Both the position numbers and the translations under genes were made by a program. From Deltaproteobacteria bacterium Ga0077550 (GTDB lineage Bacteria > Myxococcota_A > Polyangia > Nannocystales > Nannocystaceae): DNA of 39,700 nt. The stretch is from contig LNFB01000047.1 in NCBI GenBank assembly GCA_001464385.1, positions 1 through 39,700 on the forward strand, in the 5' to 3' direction. Numbering within the stretch: the first letter of the stretch is position 1; the number at the start of each line of letters is the position of its first letter. The notes beneath the pieces are model-generated. The model was not told the origin of the DNA and searched no databases. It worked only from the letters and a program-made list of their open reading frames with translations. Shown one piece after another: positions 16,511 to 25,576 of the stretch.

Positions 16511-18670
16511 TCAGCGCACCAGTCCCGTCATCGCCCGAGGATCGAGCAGCACCAGCTCGTCGAGCAAGCGCTCGTCGGTGCCGAGGCCGAGGCCCTGCCG
16601 GCACACGAGGTACCCGCGCAGGCACCCCGCCACGATCGTCGGGTCCCACTGCTCGATCGTCAGCTTGCGCAGCTGGCCCTCGAGCGCGCGGAACATGGGC
16701 AGCGCCAGCTTGACCTCGTTGGCGGCGAGGCACGCCTGCGCGAGCGCCAGGTTGCGGGAGAACCGGCCGCGGGCGCCCGTCGCCGCGGCGATCCACGTCG
16801 CCGCGCGCCCCGTCGCCTCCTCGGGCTTCTTCGCCTTGAGCAACTCGGTGATCTCGGCAGGCACCTCGTGCTCGCCGCTCGCCGGCGCCTCGGCCGGCTT
16901 GGCGGCCGGTACGGCGTCGGGGGTCGGTGTCGGCGCGCCCGGGCCGGCGCCGGAGCTCGGCGCGCTCGCGACCGCCTCGGGCGGCCGCGGCGTCAGCTCG
17001 CGCGCGAACCAGTCGCGGACGTCCTTGCTCGCCAACCACTGCCCCTTGCGGTCGAACGACGACAGCAGCCCCGGGTGGCGGAGCGCCAACGCGCACAGCT
17101 CACCGCGGAGCGCCCGCGCGGCGTCCTTGCCCAGCACGTGCTCGGCCGCGAGCGCCGAGAAGTATGTGAGGTCGATCCACCACGGGAACTGCAGCACGAG
17201 CAGCTCGCAGTTGTGCAGGAGCTCGGACCAGTTCTCCGCCGTCGCGAGCGCGGCGAGCTCGTTGCGCTGCGCCGCGGTCCCCACGTCGCACTCGAGCTTC
17301 TTCGACGCCCCTGCGGCAGGTGGCACCATCCACAACGCGAGCCGGCGCAGGCGCAGCGAGCCCGCGTCCTGCTTGCCGCCGCTGACGCGACCCGCCGCCT
17401 GCTCGAGCAGGAACGTCGCGACGTCGTCGAGCCCCTCGAGCGCCGCCGCGGCGGGCGGCGCGGCGCTCGGCGTCGGCGCACCGGCGACCGGCGCGACCGG
17501 CCGCGCGGCCGGGGCCTTCACCGCCGGCTTGGTCTTGAGCTTTGCGAGCGCCTCGTCGGCGATCGTCAGGCCGGACGTGCCGTCACACATCGGATCGAAC
17601 GCGGCCTTGCACGCGACGATCGCCGCGCGCACGGCCGCGAGCTCGTCGGCGGTCGGCGCAGGCGGCTGCTTCACGAGCTCGGCCTGCAGCCGCTCGCCGA
17701 GCCAGGTCAGCGCGCCGGCGCGGGCCTTGGACCGCCGCGGGTGCAGCTTGTCGCCGAAGCTCGCCGCCTCGAGCAGCGTCGCGAAGCCTTCGGTGAGCCC
17801 CTTCGCCCCATCGATGCGCACGCGCGCGACGACCCAGTAGCACAGGCAGCGCAGGTCCTTGCCCCGCTCGACGAGGATCTTCTGCGACAGGCCGAGGATC
17901 TTCGGCCACGCCGCCTCGCCGCCCGCCACCGCGCCGAGCTTGGTGATCTCGCCGCGCAGCGCCTCGAAGTCGTCGCACAGCCACGGATCCGCGCCGGTCG
18001 GATCTTCCCCGGCAACGGGCGCCAGGATCGGGTTGCCGCCGGTCACCGCGGCGTTCGGAGCGACCACCGGCGCGGGCTCGGGCTCGGCCGTGCCGAAGAC
18101 CTCGGCCGCCAGCCCGGGCGGCAGTGAGGCGAAGGCCTGCTCGATCGGACCGAGGGCGGGCCCGCGGTCGGGGAACCGCGTCCGCGTCAGGTCGCGCAGG
18201 CGCGCGAACGCCTGCCACACGCCGCGCGCCTCCGTCGGCTCACCGCGCTGCAGCGTCGCGGCGAGATCGGTGCGCAGTCGATCCGACAACCACGTCAACA
18301 CGTCCGCCCGCGCGGCCGGCTTGTCGAGCGGTGGGAACAACTCGTCCCAGCGCGATCCGATCAGCCCGCCGAGCAGCTCGAGGCCGCGCGACAGGCCGAC
18401 CAGGCCCTCTTGCCGGTACCACGCCAGGGCGAGGTAGACGGCGACCTGCAGGTCCTTCGACTCGCCGACGAGCACGGTCTCGGCCCGGCTCACGACGGAT
18501 TTCCAGTCGACCTCCTCGGCGCCCGAGGGGCGCGCGAGCTTGGCGATCTCGGCATGGATCCGATCGAAGTGATCGCCCAGCCGGACGTCGGCGCCACTGC
18601 GGGTGGCGCCGACCAGGGGCATCAGCAATCGCGTGACGCGATCGACAGGGGTGACGGCCGCGTTGTCCAT
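16511..18670 (-). CDS. tssA: TssA with two ImpA_N-like domains
   Basis: 719 residues, long for TssA. TssA caps the growing sheath-tube and primes assembly at the baseplate. Two ImpA_N-like units are visible at ~28-132 and ~228-328. They align as DHFDRIHAEIAKL / DDFEALRGEITKL, SKDLQVAVYLALAWYRQEG / GKDLRCLCYWVVARVRIDG, RWDELFPPLDKPAARADVL / FGDKLHPRRSKARAGAL and TWLSDRL / TWLGERL. The C-terminal half has the VasJ-type block: LRLRRLALWMVPPAAG, NWSELLHNCELLVLQFPWWID and SFDRKGQWLASKDVRDWF, then a Pro/Ala linker and a final helical part. Lies between tssC (43 bases upstream) and vgrG. The domain doubling looks like an internal duplication that has since diverged. Confidence 0.9.
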   Translation of the reverse strand: MDNAAVTPVDRVTRLLMPLVGATRSGADVRLGDHFDRIHAEIAKLARPSGAEEVDWKSVVSRAETVLVGESKDLQVAVYLALAWYRQEGLVGLSRGLELLGGLIGSRWDELFPPLDKPAARADVLTWLSDRLRTDLAATLQRGEPTEARGVWQAFARLRDLTRTRFPDRGPALGPIEQAFASLPPGLAAEVFGTAEPEPAPVVAPNAAVTGGNPILAPVAGEDPTGADPWLCDDFEALRGEITKLGAVAGGEAAWPKILGLSQKILVERGKDLRCLCYWVVARVRIDGAKGLTEGFATLLEAASFGDKLHPRRSKARAGALTWLGERLQAELVKQPPAPTADELAAVRAAIVACKAAFDPMCDGTSGLTIADEALAKLKTKPAVKAPAARPVAPVAGAPTPSAAPPAAAALEGLDDVATFLLEQAAGRVSGGKQDAGSLRLRRLALWMVPPAAGASKKLECDVGTAAQRNELAALATAENWSELLHNCELLVLQFPWWIDLTYFSALAAEHVLGKDAARALRGELCALALRHPGLLSSFDRKGQWLASKDVRDWFARELTPRPPEAVASAPSSGAGPGAPTPTPDAVPAAKPAEAPASGEHEVPAEITELLKAKKPEEATGRAATWIAAATGARGRFSRNLALAQACLAANEVKLALPMFRALEGQLRKLTIEQWDPTIVAGCLRGYLVCRQGLGLGTDERLLDELVLLDPRAMTGLVR

Positions 18671-18713
18671 GGTCGTGTCCCCCTAGCGAGAGCGTTCCGC
18701 GGGGCGCGGGCGA

Positions 18714-20192
18714 TCAACCCTTGTCGAGCTTGCCGACGAGCGACAGCGTGAAGTCGGCGCCCATGTACTTGAAGTGCGGGGTGACCTCGAGGCGGCACCG
18801 GTACCAGCCGACCTCGCCCGGGACCTCCTCGACCTCGAGGTTGGTGGCGCGGAACGGGCGCTGCGACATCGTGTGCTGATCGAGCTTGGGGCCGCTCGAC
18901 GTGTACTGCAGCAGCCACTTCTTGATCTCCTGCTTGAGATCCACCGCGGTCTTCCACGAGCCGAGGTTCTCGCGCTGGATGACCTTGATGTAGTGGGCCA
19001 GCCGCGTGATGATGAAGATGTACGGCAGCTGCGTGCCGAGCCGGTAGTTGACCTCGTCGGCGTGTCCTTCGGGCGTGTCGGGGAACGACTTGGCGCGCTG
19101 GGCCGAGTTGGCCGAGAAGAACGCCGCGTTGTCCGAGCCCTTGCGGAACACCAGGCCGATGAAGCCCTCCTCGGCCATCTCGAACTCGCGCCGCTCGGTG
19201 AGCTGGACCTCGACGGGCAGCTTCGTCTGCAGCTCGCCCATCGCCTTGTACTGGTGCAGCGGCAGGTCCTCGACCGCGCCGCCGGCCTTGGGCCCGATGA
19301 TGTTCGGGCTCCAGCGGTAGCGGGCGAACGAGTCGGCCGCGCGGGCGGCCAGCGCGAAGCTGGCGGGCCCCCAGAGGTAGTTGTCGTGCTTGTCGACGAC
19401 GTCCTCGGCGAAGTCGAACTCCTTGACCGGCTTGTGGTCCGCGTCGTAGGGCACGCGGAGCATGAACCGCGGCGCGCACAGGCCGACGTAGCGCGAGTCC
19501 TCGCTGTCGCGGAACGACCGCCAACGGGCGTACTGCGGCGACTCGAACATCGACTTCAGGTCGCGCAGCGCCGGCAGCGACTCGAACGTGTCCTCGCCGA
19601 AGAACCGCGGCGAGGCGTTGGCGAGCAGCGGCGCGTGGGCCATCGCGCTCACCGACGCGAGCTGCTGCAGCAGGCGCACGTCCTCGTGACCGGAGTCGAA
19701 CTGGAAGTCGGTGACGAGCGCGCCGTACGGGTGGCCGCCGAAGGTGCCGTACTCGGCCGAGTACACCACGCGATACAGGCCCGACTTGGGGATCTCGGGC
19801 GAGTCCTCGAAGTCGGCCGCGAGGTCCTCCTTGGTGGCGTCGAACAGCTCGACCTTGACGTTCTCGCGGAAGTCACAGTGGTCGACGAGATACTTGATGC
19901 TGCGCCAGGTCGACTCGAGCTTCTGGAACTTGTCCTTGTGCAGGATCTCGTTGATCTGGGCGCCGATGCGCTGGTCGATCTCGGCGATCATCGAGTCGAC
20001 GGCGGCGCGATCGACCTTGCCGTACTTCTCGCGCGAGCTGAGCAGCTCGCCCATGAACGCCTCGACGCCTTGGCGGGCGATCCGGTAGGCGTCGGCGTCG
20101 GAGCGCTCGACGCGGGCGTCGGTGAGCAGCTCGTCGAGCAGCGTGACGGGGACGGCCTCGGTGGCGGGGGTGGCTTCGCGTTGGGGCTCCAT
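18714..20192 (-). CDS. tssC: T6SS sheath large subunit TssC (VipB)
   Basis: 492 residues, the usual size. With TssB it builds the contractile sheath in the cytoplasm. Family marks: WRSIKYLVDHCDFRENVKVE near residue 115, FGGHPYGALVTDFQF, LLQQLASVSAMAHAPLLANA, PRFMLRVPY, NYLWGPASFALAARAADSF, GSWKTAVDLKQEIKKWLLQY and the C-terminal ATNLEVEEVPGEVGWYRC, FKYMGADFTLSLVGKL. ATG 20192 is preceded by a good GGAGAAG ribosome-binding site and lies two bases after the tssB stop, so the two subunits are co-translated in the expected order. Confidence 0.97.
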   Translation of the reverse strand: MEPQREATPATEAVPVTLLDELLTDARVERSDADAYRIARQGVEAFMGELLSSREKYGKVDRAAVDSMIAEIDQRIGAQINEILHKDKFQKLESTWRSIKYLVDHCDFRENVKVELFDATKEDLAADFEDSPEIPKSGLYRVVYSAEYGTFGGHPYGALVTDFQFDSGHEDVRLLQQLASVSAMAHAPLLANASPRFFGEDTFESLPALRDLKSMFESPQYARWRSFRDSEDSRYVGLCAPRFMLRVPYDADHKPVKEFDFAEDVVDKHDNYLWGPASFALAARAADSFARYRWSPNIIGPKAGGAVEDLPLHQYKAMGELQTKLPVEVQLTERREFEMAEEGFIGLVFRKGSDNAAFFSANSAQRAKSFPDTPEGHADEVNYRLGTQLPYIFIITRLAHYIKVIQRENLGSWKTAVDLKQEIKKWLLQYTSSGPKLDQHTMSQRPFRATNLEVEEVPGEVGWYRCRLEVTPHFKYMGADFTLSLVGKLDKG

Positions 20193-20194
20193 GA

Positions 20195-20689
20195 TCACTT
20201 CTCCTCGCCGCCAAGGTTGATGCCGAGCTCGGCCGACATGCGCTCGCGCGCGGTCTCGTCGGCGAGGATGGCGTGGATGCGCTTGCGGAACTCGGGCCGG
20301 TTGCCCAGCGGGGACTTGAGCGCGGAGAGGGCGTCGCGCAGCTCGAGCAGCTTGCGCAGCTCGGGCACCTGGTTGGCGATGCCCTGGGGGGTGAAGTCGG
20401 CGAGCGACTTGAACTTCAGCGACACGGGCAGCTCGTCCTGGCCCTCCTGCAGCCGGTTCGCCACGCCGAACTCGACGCCGAGGTCGAGGCTCGCGAGCAC
20501 GTCGGCGAAGTTGTCCTTGTCGACGTTGATGGGCTTGCGCCGCTCGACCTCGAGGGGATTCTGGCGGCCGGTCAAGTTGCACATCACCAACATCTTGAAG
20601 GGCAGCTCGATCTCCTCCTGACCGGTGGTCTTGCTGCGGTAGACGATGTTGATGCGCTCCTTGGGAGCTACGGAACCTCGGGCTGACAT
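20195..20689 (-). CDS. tssB: T6SS sheath small subunit TssB (VipA)
   Basis: 164 residues from the ATG at 20689, which has an AGGAG site upstream. The frame upstream lacks family similarity. Seen: KERINIVYRSKTTGQEEIEL, PFKMLVMCNLTGRQ, the FADVLASLDLGVEFGVANR segment, KFKSLADFTPQGIANQVPEL and LGNRPEFRKRIHAILADE, all typical of TssB. First gene of the second T6SS transcription block (tssB-tssC-tssA-vgrG-unknown). Confidence 0.96.
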   Translation of the reverse strand: MSARGSVAPKERINIVYRSKTTGQEEIELPFKMLVMCNLTGRQNPLEVERRKPINVDKDNFADVLASLDLGVEFGVANRLQEGQDELPVSLKFKSLADFTPQGIANQVPELRKLLELRDALSALKSPLGNRPEFRKRIHAILADETARERMSAELGINLGGEEK

Positions 20690-20833
20690 GGTCGGGAACT
20701 CCTGATGTTCGAAGTTGGGTCGAAGTGGGCACGCCGCGCCGGCGTCGACACCCACCGAAAAAGGGTCTGGTCCGCGCCGCAACTCTCGTGTCGCCCAGCC
20801 GGGGCGGCCCTCGGCGAGGCGTGTGGCGACCGG

Positions 20834-20861
20834 ATTACGGTACGCCGCCGTCCTGCGTTAA
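20834..20861 (-). promoter_or_regulatory. tssB: Candidate promoter of tssB operon
   Basis: In the 265-base gap between tagF and tssB the minus strand carries TTAACG (plus 20856-20861), 16 bases, then CGTAAT (20834-20839). Each matches four of six consensus bases, and this is the most AT-containing part of the gap. It would give a leader of about 140 bases. The rest of the gap shows no gene and no clear terminator for tagF. Confidence 0.3.
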
Positions 20862-20954
20862 TGGACGCCGCCGACCTACAGACCATGCAATGAATTTGCG
20901 GCCGCCCCGGGCCCCGGATCCGCGCCCGCGCCGTGAACCAACGGCCCGCTGGCG

Positions 20955-21884
20955 TCACGGGAGGGCGGCGATGCCCTCGACGAGGGCCCGCGCGGGGCGC
21001 CCCGACGGATCTTCCAGCAACGCCACACACGGGGCCGGCAGCCGATCGCGGGCCCGCGCCCGGGCCTCGGGGCTCGCGGTCGTCGTGGGCCACAGTCGCT
21101 GGTACTGCACGCCCGTGCCCCAGAGGCAGTGCAGCGCGTTGGCCTCCGGCGTCCCGAGGACGACGAGCATCCGCGCGGCCGTGACGTCCCAGAGCAGCGA
21201 GGGCACCCCGATCGCGCCGGCGAGCCCGACCTCCACGCACGACAGCCAGAACATCAGCTCGAGGTCGCTGTGGACCGGGCCGTCGAGGACGACCGGGGTC
21301 TTCGCGGCGCGCGATCGCCGAGCGCCGTCGCAGGCGCGATGGAGGATCTCGATGGCGAAGCACCGCTCGTCGACCGCGCCCAGCAGGCACTCGAGGATCT
21401 CGGCGCCAGGGGCCGCGTCGGCCCGGGCGCGCTCCCGCTCGCACGCCGCGACCAGGGCCGCGCCCGCGGGCGCGTCGACCGCGTCGAGCTTGGCCACCAG
21501 CTCGGCCTGGCTGTGCCGCGGGGCCCGATGCGCGATGGCCCCGAGCTGCTCGATCACCGGTCCGAGGGCCACCGGCAGCGCGGGGAACCACAGCGCCTCG
21601 GGCGAGCCGATCTCGCAGAACAGCGCGAGGGGAAACCTGCGACCCACGCGATCGACGCTGCCCGACAGCGTGCCGACCAGGAGCGGTCCGCTGGCCTCGT
21701 CGCGGAACACGAAGCCCACCGGCCCGGACCCCGCCGCGCAGCCGACCTCCGCGAGACGATCGTTGCCCTGCTGCAGCCACCGCTCGAACGCGCGGCCGGT
21801 CGGCGTGCCGGTGCCGCGCGCGACGAAGTCGCCGAAGCTGGGGATCTTGCCGAAGCAGCCCAGCGTGACGCTCGGGCTGTTCAT
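20955..21884 (-). CDS. tagF: T6SS-associated protein TagF
   Basis: 309 residues. The N-terminus SVTLGCFGKIPSFGDFVARG followed by AFERWLQQG and later GVLxGSVDRVGRRFPLALF-type sequence (here GTLSGSVDRVGRRFPL) is the signature of the TagF/ImpM family. TagF proteins act in post-translational control of T6SS assembly and in Pseudomonas they repress it, often through the FHA protein Fha1. The last ~150 residues, containing SLLWDVTAARMLVVLG and LHCLWGTGVQYQRLWP, are a second domain. The ATG overlaps the tssM stop by four bases (ATGA). An FHA protein, the expected partner, is encoded at 31689-33527. No TagG/PppA-type phosphatase or kinase is in the window. Confidence 0.92.
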   Translation of the reverse strand: MNSPSVTLGCFGKIPSFGDFVARGTGTPTGRAFERWLQQGNDRLAEVGCAAGSGPVGFVFRDEASGPLLVGTLSGSVDRVGRRFPLALFCEIGSPEALWFPALPVALGPVIEQLGAIAHRAPRHSQAELVAKLDAVDAPAGAALVAACERERARADAAPGAEILECLLGAVDERCFAIEILHRACDGARRSRAAKTPVVLDGPVHSDLELMFWLSCVEVGLAGAIGVPSLLWDVTAARMLVVLGTPEANALHCLWGTGVQYQRLWPTTTASPEARARARDRLPAPCVALLEDPSGRPARALVEGIAALP

Positions 21885-24800
21885 CGCGCCGCGCACGACT
21901 CCCCGGAGGCGACGATCGAGCGCGGCACCAGCAGCTGCTTGCTGCGGAACATCGCCATGAACCGCCGTCCCCCACCCTGGCCGAAGAACGGCGTGTCGGC
22001 GCGCTTGGGCCGGAACTTCATCTGCACGAGCCCCGCGTTCTCCTCGCGGAAGTCCCACTGCACCGCGAAGCTGCGCCCATCCTCGCCCGCGCGCACGGTG
22101 CCCTCCTCGAGGACGCGGAACAGGCCCCACTCGCCCTGGCGCTCGAGCTCGGCGTGGACGCCGAAGCCCTTGGCCTCGATGCGCATGCCCTTCGTGCCCT
22201 CGCCCGGCCACTTCATGCTGGTCCAGACCTCGGGGCCGTTGCGGTAGCGGATCGTCTCGCCGTCGATGGTCAGGTTGATCTCCTTGACCGTGGGCGCGCC
22301 CTGGATGAGCACGTCGAACTCGACGAGCGGATCCTCGGCCCCCGACGGGAACATCACGTGCGTGACCTCGAGCGCGGCGTCGAGGTACGAGACCAGGCTC
22401 TCGCGGTACTTGGTCGTCGACGCGGCGCCCTTCTCGGCGAGCTGGAACCGCGAGCCCCGCAGCGGGACCTCGTTCTTCAGCACCGTCTCGTAGAACTTCC
22501 ACAGGTCGCCCGACTCGGGGTGGAAGAAGCCCGTGAACTCCGACAGCGCCACGTCGTTGCCCGTGGGGTTGAACGGGTAGTGCTTGGTCAGGTTGCGCTC
22601 GGCCTCGTCGACGACCTCGTTGCACCACTTGCCCGACAGGCCCTTGGCCACGCCCTGCTTGGCCAGGCCCGCGACCAGGTCGATCGGCGGCCACAGCAGC
22701 TTCTCGAGCGTGGGCTGCCAACCCGAGGTGTCCTCGGCGGCGAGCAACGACTTCACCTTCGAGCGCGCGGCCTTCAGACGGCCCTCGAGCTTCTCGAACT
22801 CGCCCGGGTCGTCGACCTGCTCCTGCAGCGCGTCGCGGACGAAGGCGATCTGCTCGAGGTAGTCGTCGAGCGGCACCGCCTCGGGCGGCGGCGGCGGGGC
22901 GGTCGGATCGGCCGAGGGCGGCGGGGGCTTGCGCGCGCCGAACTCGGCGAGCCCGAGGAAGGCGTAGGTGACGTCGAGGTCGGTGAGGACGATCTCCTTG
23001 TCGTCGCTGCCCAGCACACGATCGGCGGCGGAGCGCCCGGCGAGCGTGGCGGTGCGGTTGGTGATCCCGAACCGGCCGAGCTGGGCCTTCTGCAGCGCCT
23101 TGCGCTTGGCGAGCTTGCCGAGCTCGCCGACCAGCGCGTCGTCGGGATCGACCTCCTCGACGGCGTCGAGGTCGACCAGCTGGGTGTGGTAGGCGATGTG
23201 GCTGAACAGATCGCGGTACGGCTCGGTCCGCGTCAGATCGCTCAGCAGCCCCAGCGCATCGACGTAGTCGTCCGTGGCCTGGATGTACGTCGAGTCGATG
23301 AACGTGCGCCACTCGGCGATGTAGCGGCGGAAGTATTCGGTCTTGATCGCGTCGATCTCCTCCGAGCGCAGCTTGTCGCCGTCCTCACCGCCGCGACCGA
23401 GTACCCACTGCTCGTCGAGCAGGTCGTCCATGTTGCCGGCGAGCCGCGGCTTGACCTGTTCCTCGTAGCCACGGCGGGTGAATGCGGGCCGGATGATGCG
23501 GTCCTGGTTGCGGATCGAGGTCACGCCGACCATGTCGCGCAGCCGCAGGCTCGGCCCGTCGACCGCGTCGATCAGGGCCTGGGCGACCGCCTTGCTGCGA
23601 TCCGAGCGCTTGAGGATCCGCTGCACCCGCTCGACCAGCTTGGCGTCGCGCTCGAACGCGAGCTCGGGCTGCTTCTGCAGCAGATCGAGGTAGGCCTCGG
23701 CCACCGCCTCGATCGCCGTCAGCGTCGCCGGATCGCCCGCTTCGCGCATGGGCTTGGCCCACAGATCGCTGACGTGCGCCGCGAGCCACTTGCGCTCGTC
23801 GCCGTCGGGGCTGCCCTCGAGCCCGGGCTCGCCGGCCGCCGGCGGGCCCGAGACCAAGAGGTAGAACCGCAGGCGATCGAACGTGAGCCGGTAGTCCTCG
23901 GCCGAGGCCTCGCGATCGGCTGCGGCGTGCTTGGCCGTGAAGCGCTCGAGCTCGGCGATCTCGCGCTCGACGATCGGCAGCAGCATCTCCTTGCGGACCG
24001 TGGCGGCGTACAGATCGCGCAGGCGCGGGTAGATGACCTGGCCCTGGTACATGCCCATGCGCATCGCCCACGGCGCGCCGTCGGCCTCGTACTCCGCCAG
24101 CGTCGCGACGACCGTGCGCAGCGGCTCGATGCGGCCGACCTCGATCACCTCGACGGTGTCCTCCGCGAGGTGGGCCTCGACGTTGGCCACGGCGCTGCCG
24201 GCCTCGCGGATGAAGCGGCGGTTGTCCTCGAACGCGCGCGCGGGCAGCCACATGATCGCGGTCGACGCGGCCAGCAGCGTGGCGCCGGCGATGCCCGACA
24301 GCAGCTTGTGCCGCCGCACCCGGGTGCGGTTGGGCCGGGTGAGCTTGTAGTCGGGGAAGATGACGCGCTTGAACAGCTCGCCCAAGAAGTAGCTCTTGGC
24401 CTCCACCGTGGGCCCCGCCGTGCGGGCGAGCTGGGGCTGGATGCCGAAGCCCTCGGCGATCGCGTTCATGATGCGACCGAGCGGGCGGCCCTCCTGCGTG
24501 CCCGACGACAGGTACACGCCGCGGAGGATCGGGGTCTCGTGGTAGATGTTCTCGGCCATCATGCCGTGCACGAACCGCCCCAGCGGCTCGCGCAGCGCAG
24601 CGAGGTACTGCGGCAGCTCGTAGATGCGCTCGCGCCCCTCGCCGCGCCGCTCCTCGGCGACGCGTCGCAGCACCCGCTTCTCGAGCACGGCCGTGAGCTC
24701 GTCGTAGTGCTCGAAGAACCGGCCGACCAGATCCATCTGGTCGTGGGCGGGCAGCGTGAAGCCCCAGATCTGGTGGCGCTCGGCCTCCTTGAGGTCGGCG

Positions 24801-25576
24801 AACATCTCGACGAAGCCGGGCAGCAGGTCGCACTTGGTGAACACCAGGTAGACGGGCACGACCACGCCGAGGCGGTCCTGGAGCTCGTCGGTGCGGGCCC
24901 GGATCTCGCGGGCGAGTCCTGCGACCTCGTCGGGGTGGGCCTCGATCAGGTCGGCCACGCTGACCGCCGCGAGCACGCCGTTGATCGGCCGCCGCGTGCG
25001 GTACTTCTTCAGCAGATCGAGGAACGCGAACCACTCCTCGCGATCGGAGTCCTCGGTGGTGTAGCGGCCGGCCGTGTCGAGGATGACCGCCTCGCTGGTC
25101 ATCCACCACTCGCAGTTGCGCGTGCCGCCGACGCCCTTGACGCTCGCGCCGCCCTTGGACGACTGGAAGGGAAAGTGCAGCCCCGAGTTGCGCAGCGCGG
25201 TGCTCTTGCCGACGCCCGGCGGGCCGACGATGACGTACCACGGCAGCGAGTACAGGGCAGACGCTGCGCCGCGCGAGCCCAGGCGCGACGACTTGAGCGC
25301 CCCGATCGCGCGGTTGAACTCGCCCTGCAGCGCGCGGATGTCCGCCTCGAGATCGGGGCGCGCGGCGTGGGCCTGCTTGTCGGCCTGGGCCTTCAGCGCC
25401 TTCTCGATCTCGCGCGAGGCCCGGCGGGCGCGCACGGTCTTGACCACGACGATCGTGACGATGAGCGCGACCGCGAGCGCGGTGACCACGATCGCGATCC
25501 ACAACGGCAGCTCGAGCCACCACACCACCGCCCAGACCGCGGCGACCAGCAACGTGATGAAGACGTACTTCAACAT
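21881..25576 (-). CDS. tssM: T6SS inner-membrane ATPase-like protein TssM (IcmF)
   Basis: 1231 residues, normal for TssM. Two N-terminal membrane segments within 5-46 and a third at ~425-445 give the usual topology, with a cytoplasmic loop and a large periplasmic C-terminal part. The cytoplasmic loop is a GTPase-like fold with an intact Walker A, GPPGVGKS (118-125), DTAG (167-170) and TKCD (247-250). Further marks are TRNCEWWMTSEAVILDTAG, GVLAAVSVADL and GMMAENIYHETPILRGVYLSS. The periplasmic part contains a Pro-rich segment (PPPPSADPTAPPPPPE) and ends with the domain that binds TssJ (MKWPGEGTKGMRIE, WGLFRVLEEG). Starts on the last base of the tssL stop (TGATG). Confidence 0.96.
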   Translation of the reverse strand: MLKYVFITLLVAAVWAVVWWLELPLWIAIVVTALAVALIVTIVVVKTVRARRASREIEKALKAQADKQAHAARPDLEADIRALQGEFNRAIGALKSSRLGSRGAASALYSLPWYVIVGPPGVGKSTALRNSGLHFPFQSSKGGASVKGVGGTRNCEWWMTSEAVILDTAGRYTTEDSDREEWFAFLDLLKKYRTRRPINGVLAAVSVADLIEAHPDEVAGLAREIRARTDELQDRLGVVVPVYLVFTKCDLLPGFVEMFADLKEAERHQIWGFTLPAHDQMDLVGRFFEHYDELTAVLEKRVLRRVAEERRGEGRERIYELPQYLAALREPLGRFVHGMMAENIYHETPILRGVYLSSGTQEGRPLGRIMNAIAEGFGIQPQLARTAGPTVEAKSYFLGELFKRVIFPDYKLTRPNRTRVRRHKLLSGIAGATLLAASTAIMWLPARAFEDNRRFIREAGSAVANVEAHLAEDTVEVIEVGRIEPLRTVVATLAEYEADGAPWAMRMGMYQGQVIYPRLRDLYAATVRKEMLLPIVEREIAELERFTAKHAAADREASAEDYRLTFDRLRFYLLVSGPPAAGEPGLEGSPDGDERKWLAAHVSDLWAKPMREAGDPATLTAIEAVAEAYLDLLQKQPELAFERDAKLVERVQRILKRSDRSKAVAQALIDAVDGPSLRLRDMVGVTSIRNQDRIIRPAFTRRGYEEQVKPRLAGNMDDLLDEQWVLGRGGEDGDKLRSEEIDAIKTEYFRRYIAEWRTFIDSTYIQATDDYVDALGLLSDLTRTEPYRDLFSHIAYHTQLVDLDAVEEVDPDDALVGELGKLAKRKALQKAQLGRFGITNRTATLAGRSAADRVLGSDDKEIVLTDLDVTYAFLGLAEFGARKPPPPSADPTAPPPPPEAVPLDDYLEQIAFVRDALQEQVDDPGEFEKLEGRLKAARSKVKSLLAAEDTSGWQPTLEKLLWPPIDLVAGLAKQGVAKGLSGKWCNEVVDEAERNLTKHYPFNPTGNDVALSEFTGFFHPESGDLWKFYETVLKNEVPLRGSRFQLAEKGAASTTKYRESLVSYLDAALEVTHVMFPSGAEDPLVEFDVLIQGAPTVKEINLTIDGETIRYRNGPEVWTSMKWPGEGTKGMRIEAKGFGVHAELERQGEWGLFRVLEEGTVRAGEDGRSFAVQWDFREENAGLVQMKFRPKRADTPFFGQGGGRRFMAMFRSKQLLVPRSIVASGESCAAR

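Noticed and set aside
14794..16713. Long plus-strand frame opposite vgrG
   Set aside because: Shadow of the high-GC codon pattern; vgrG on the other strand is unmistakable.
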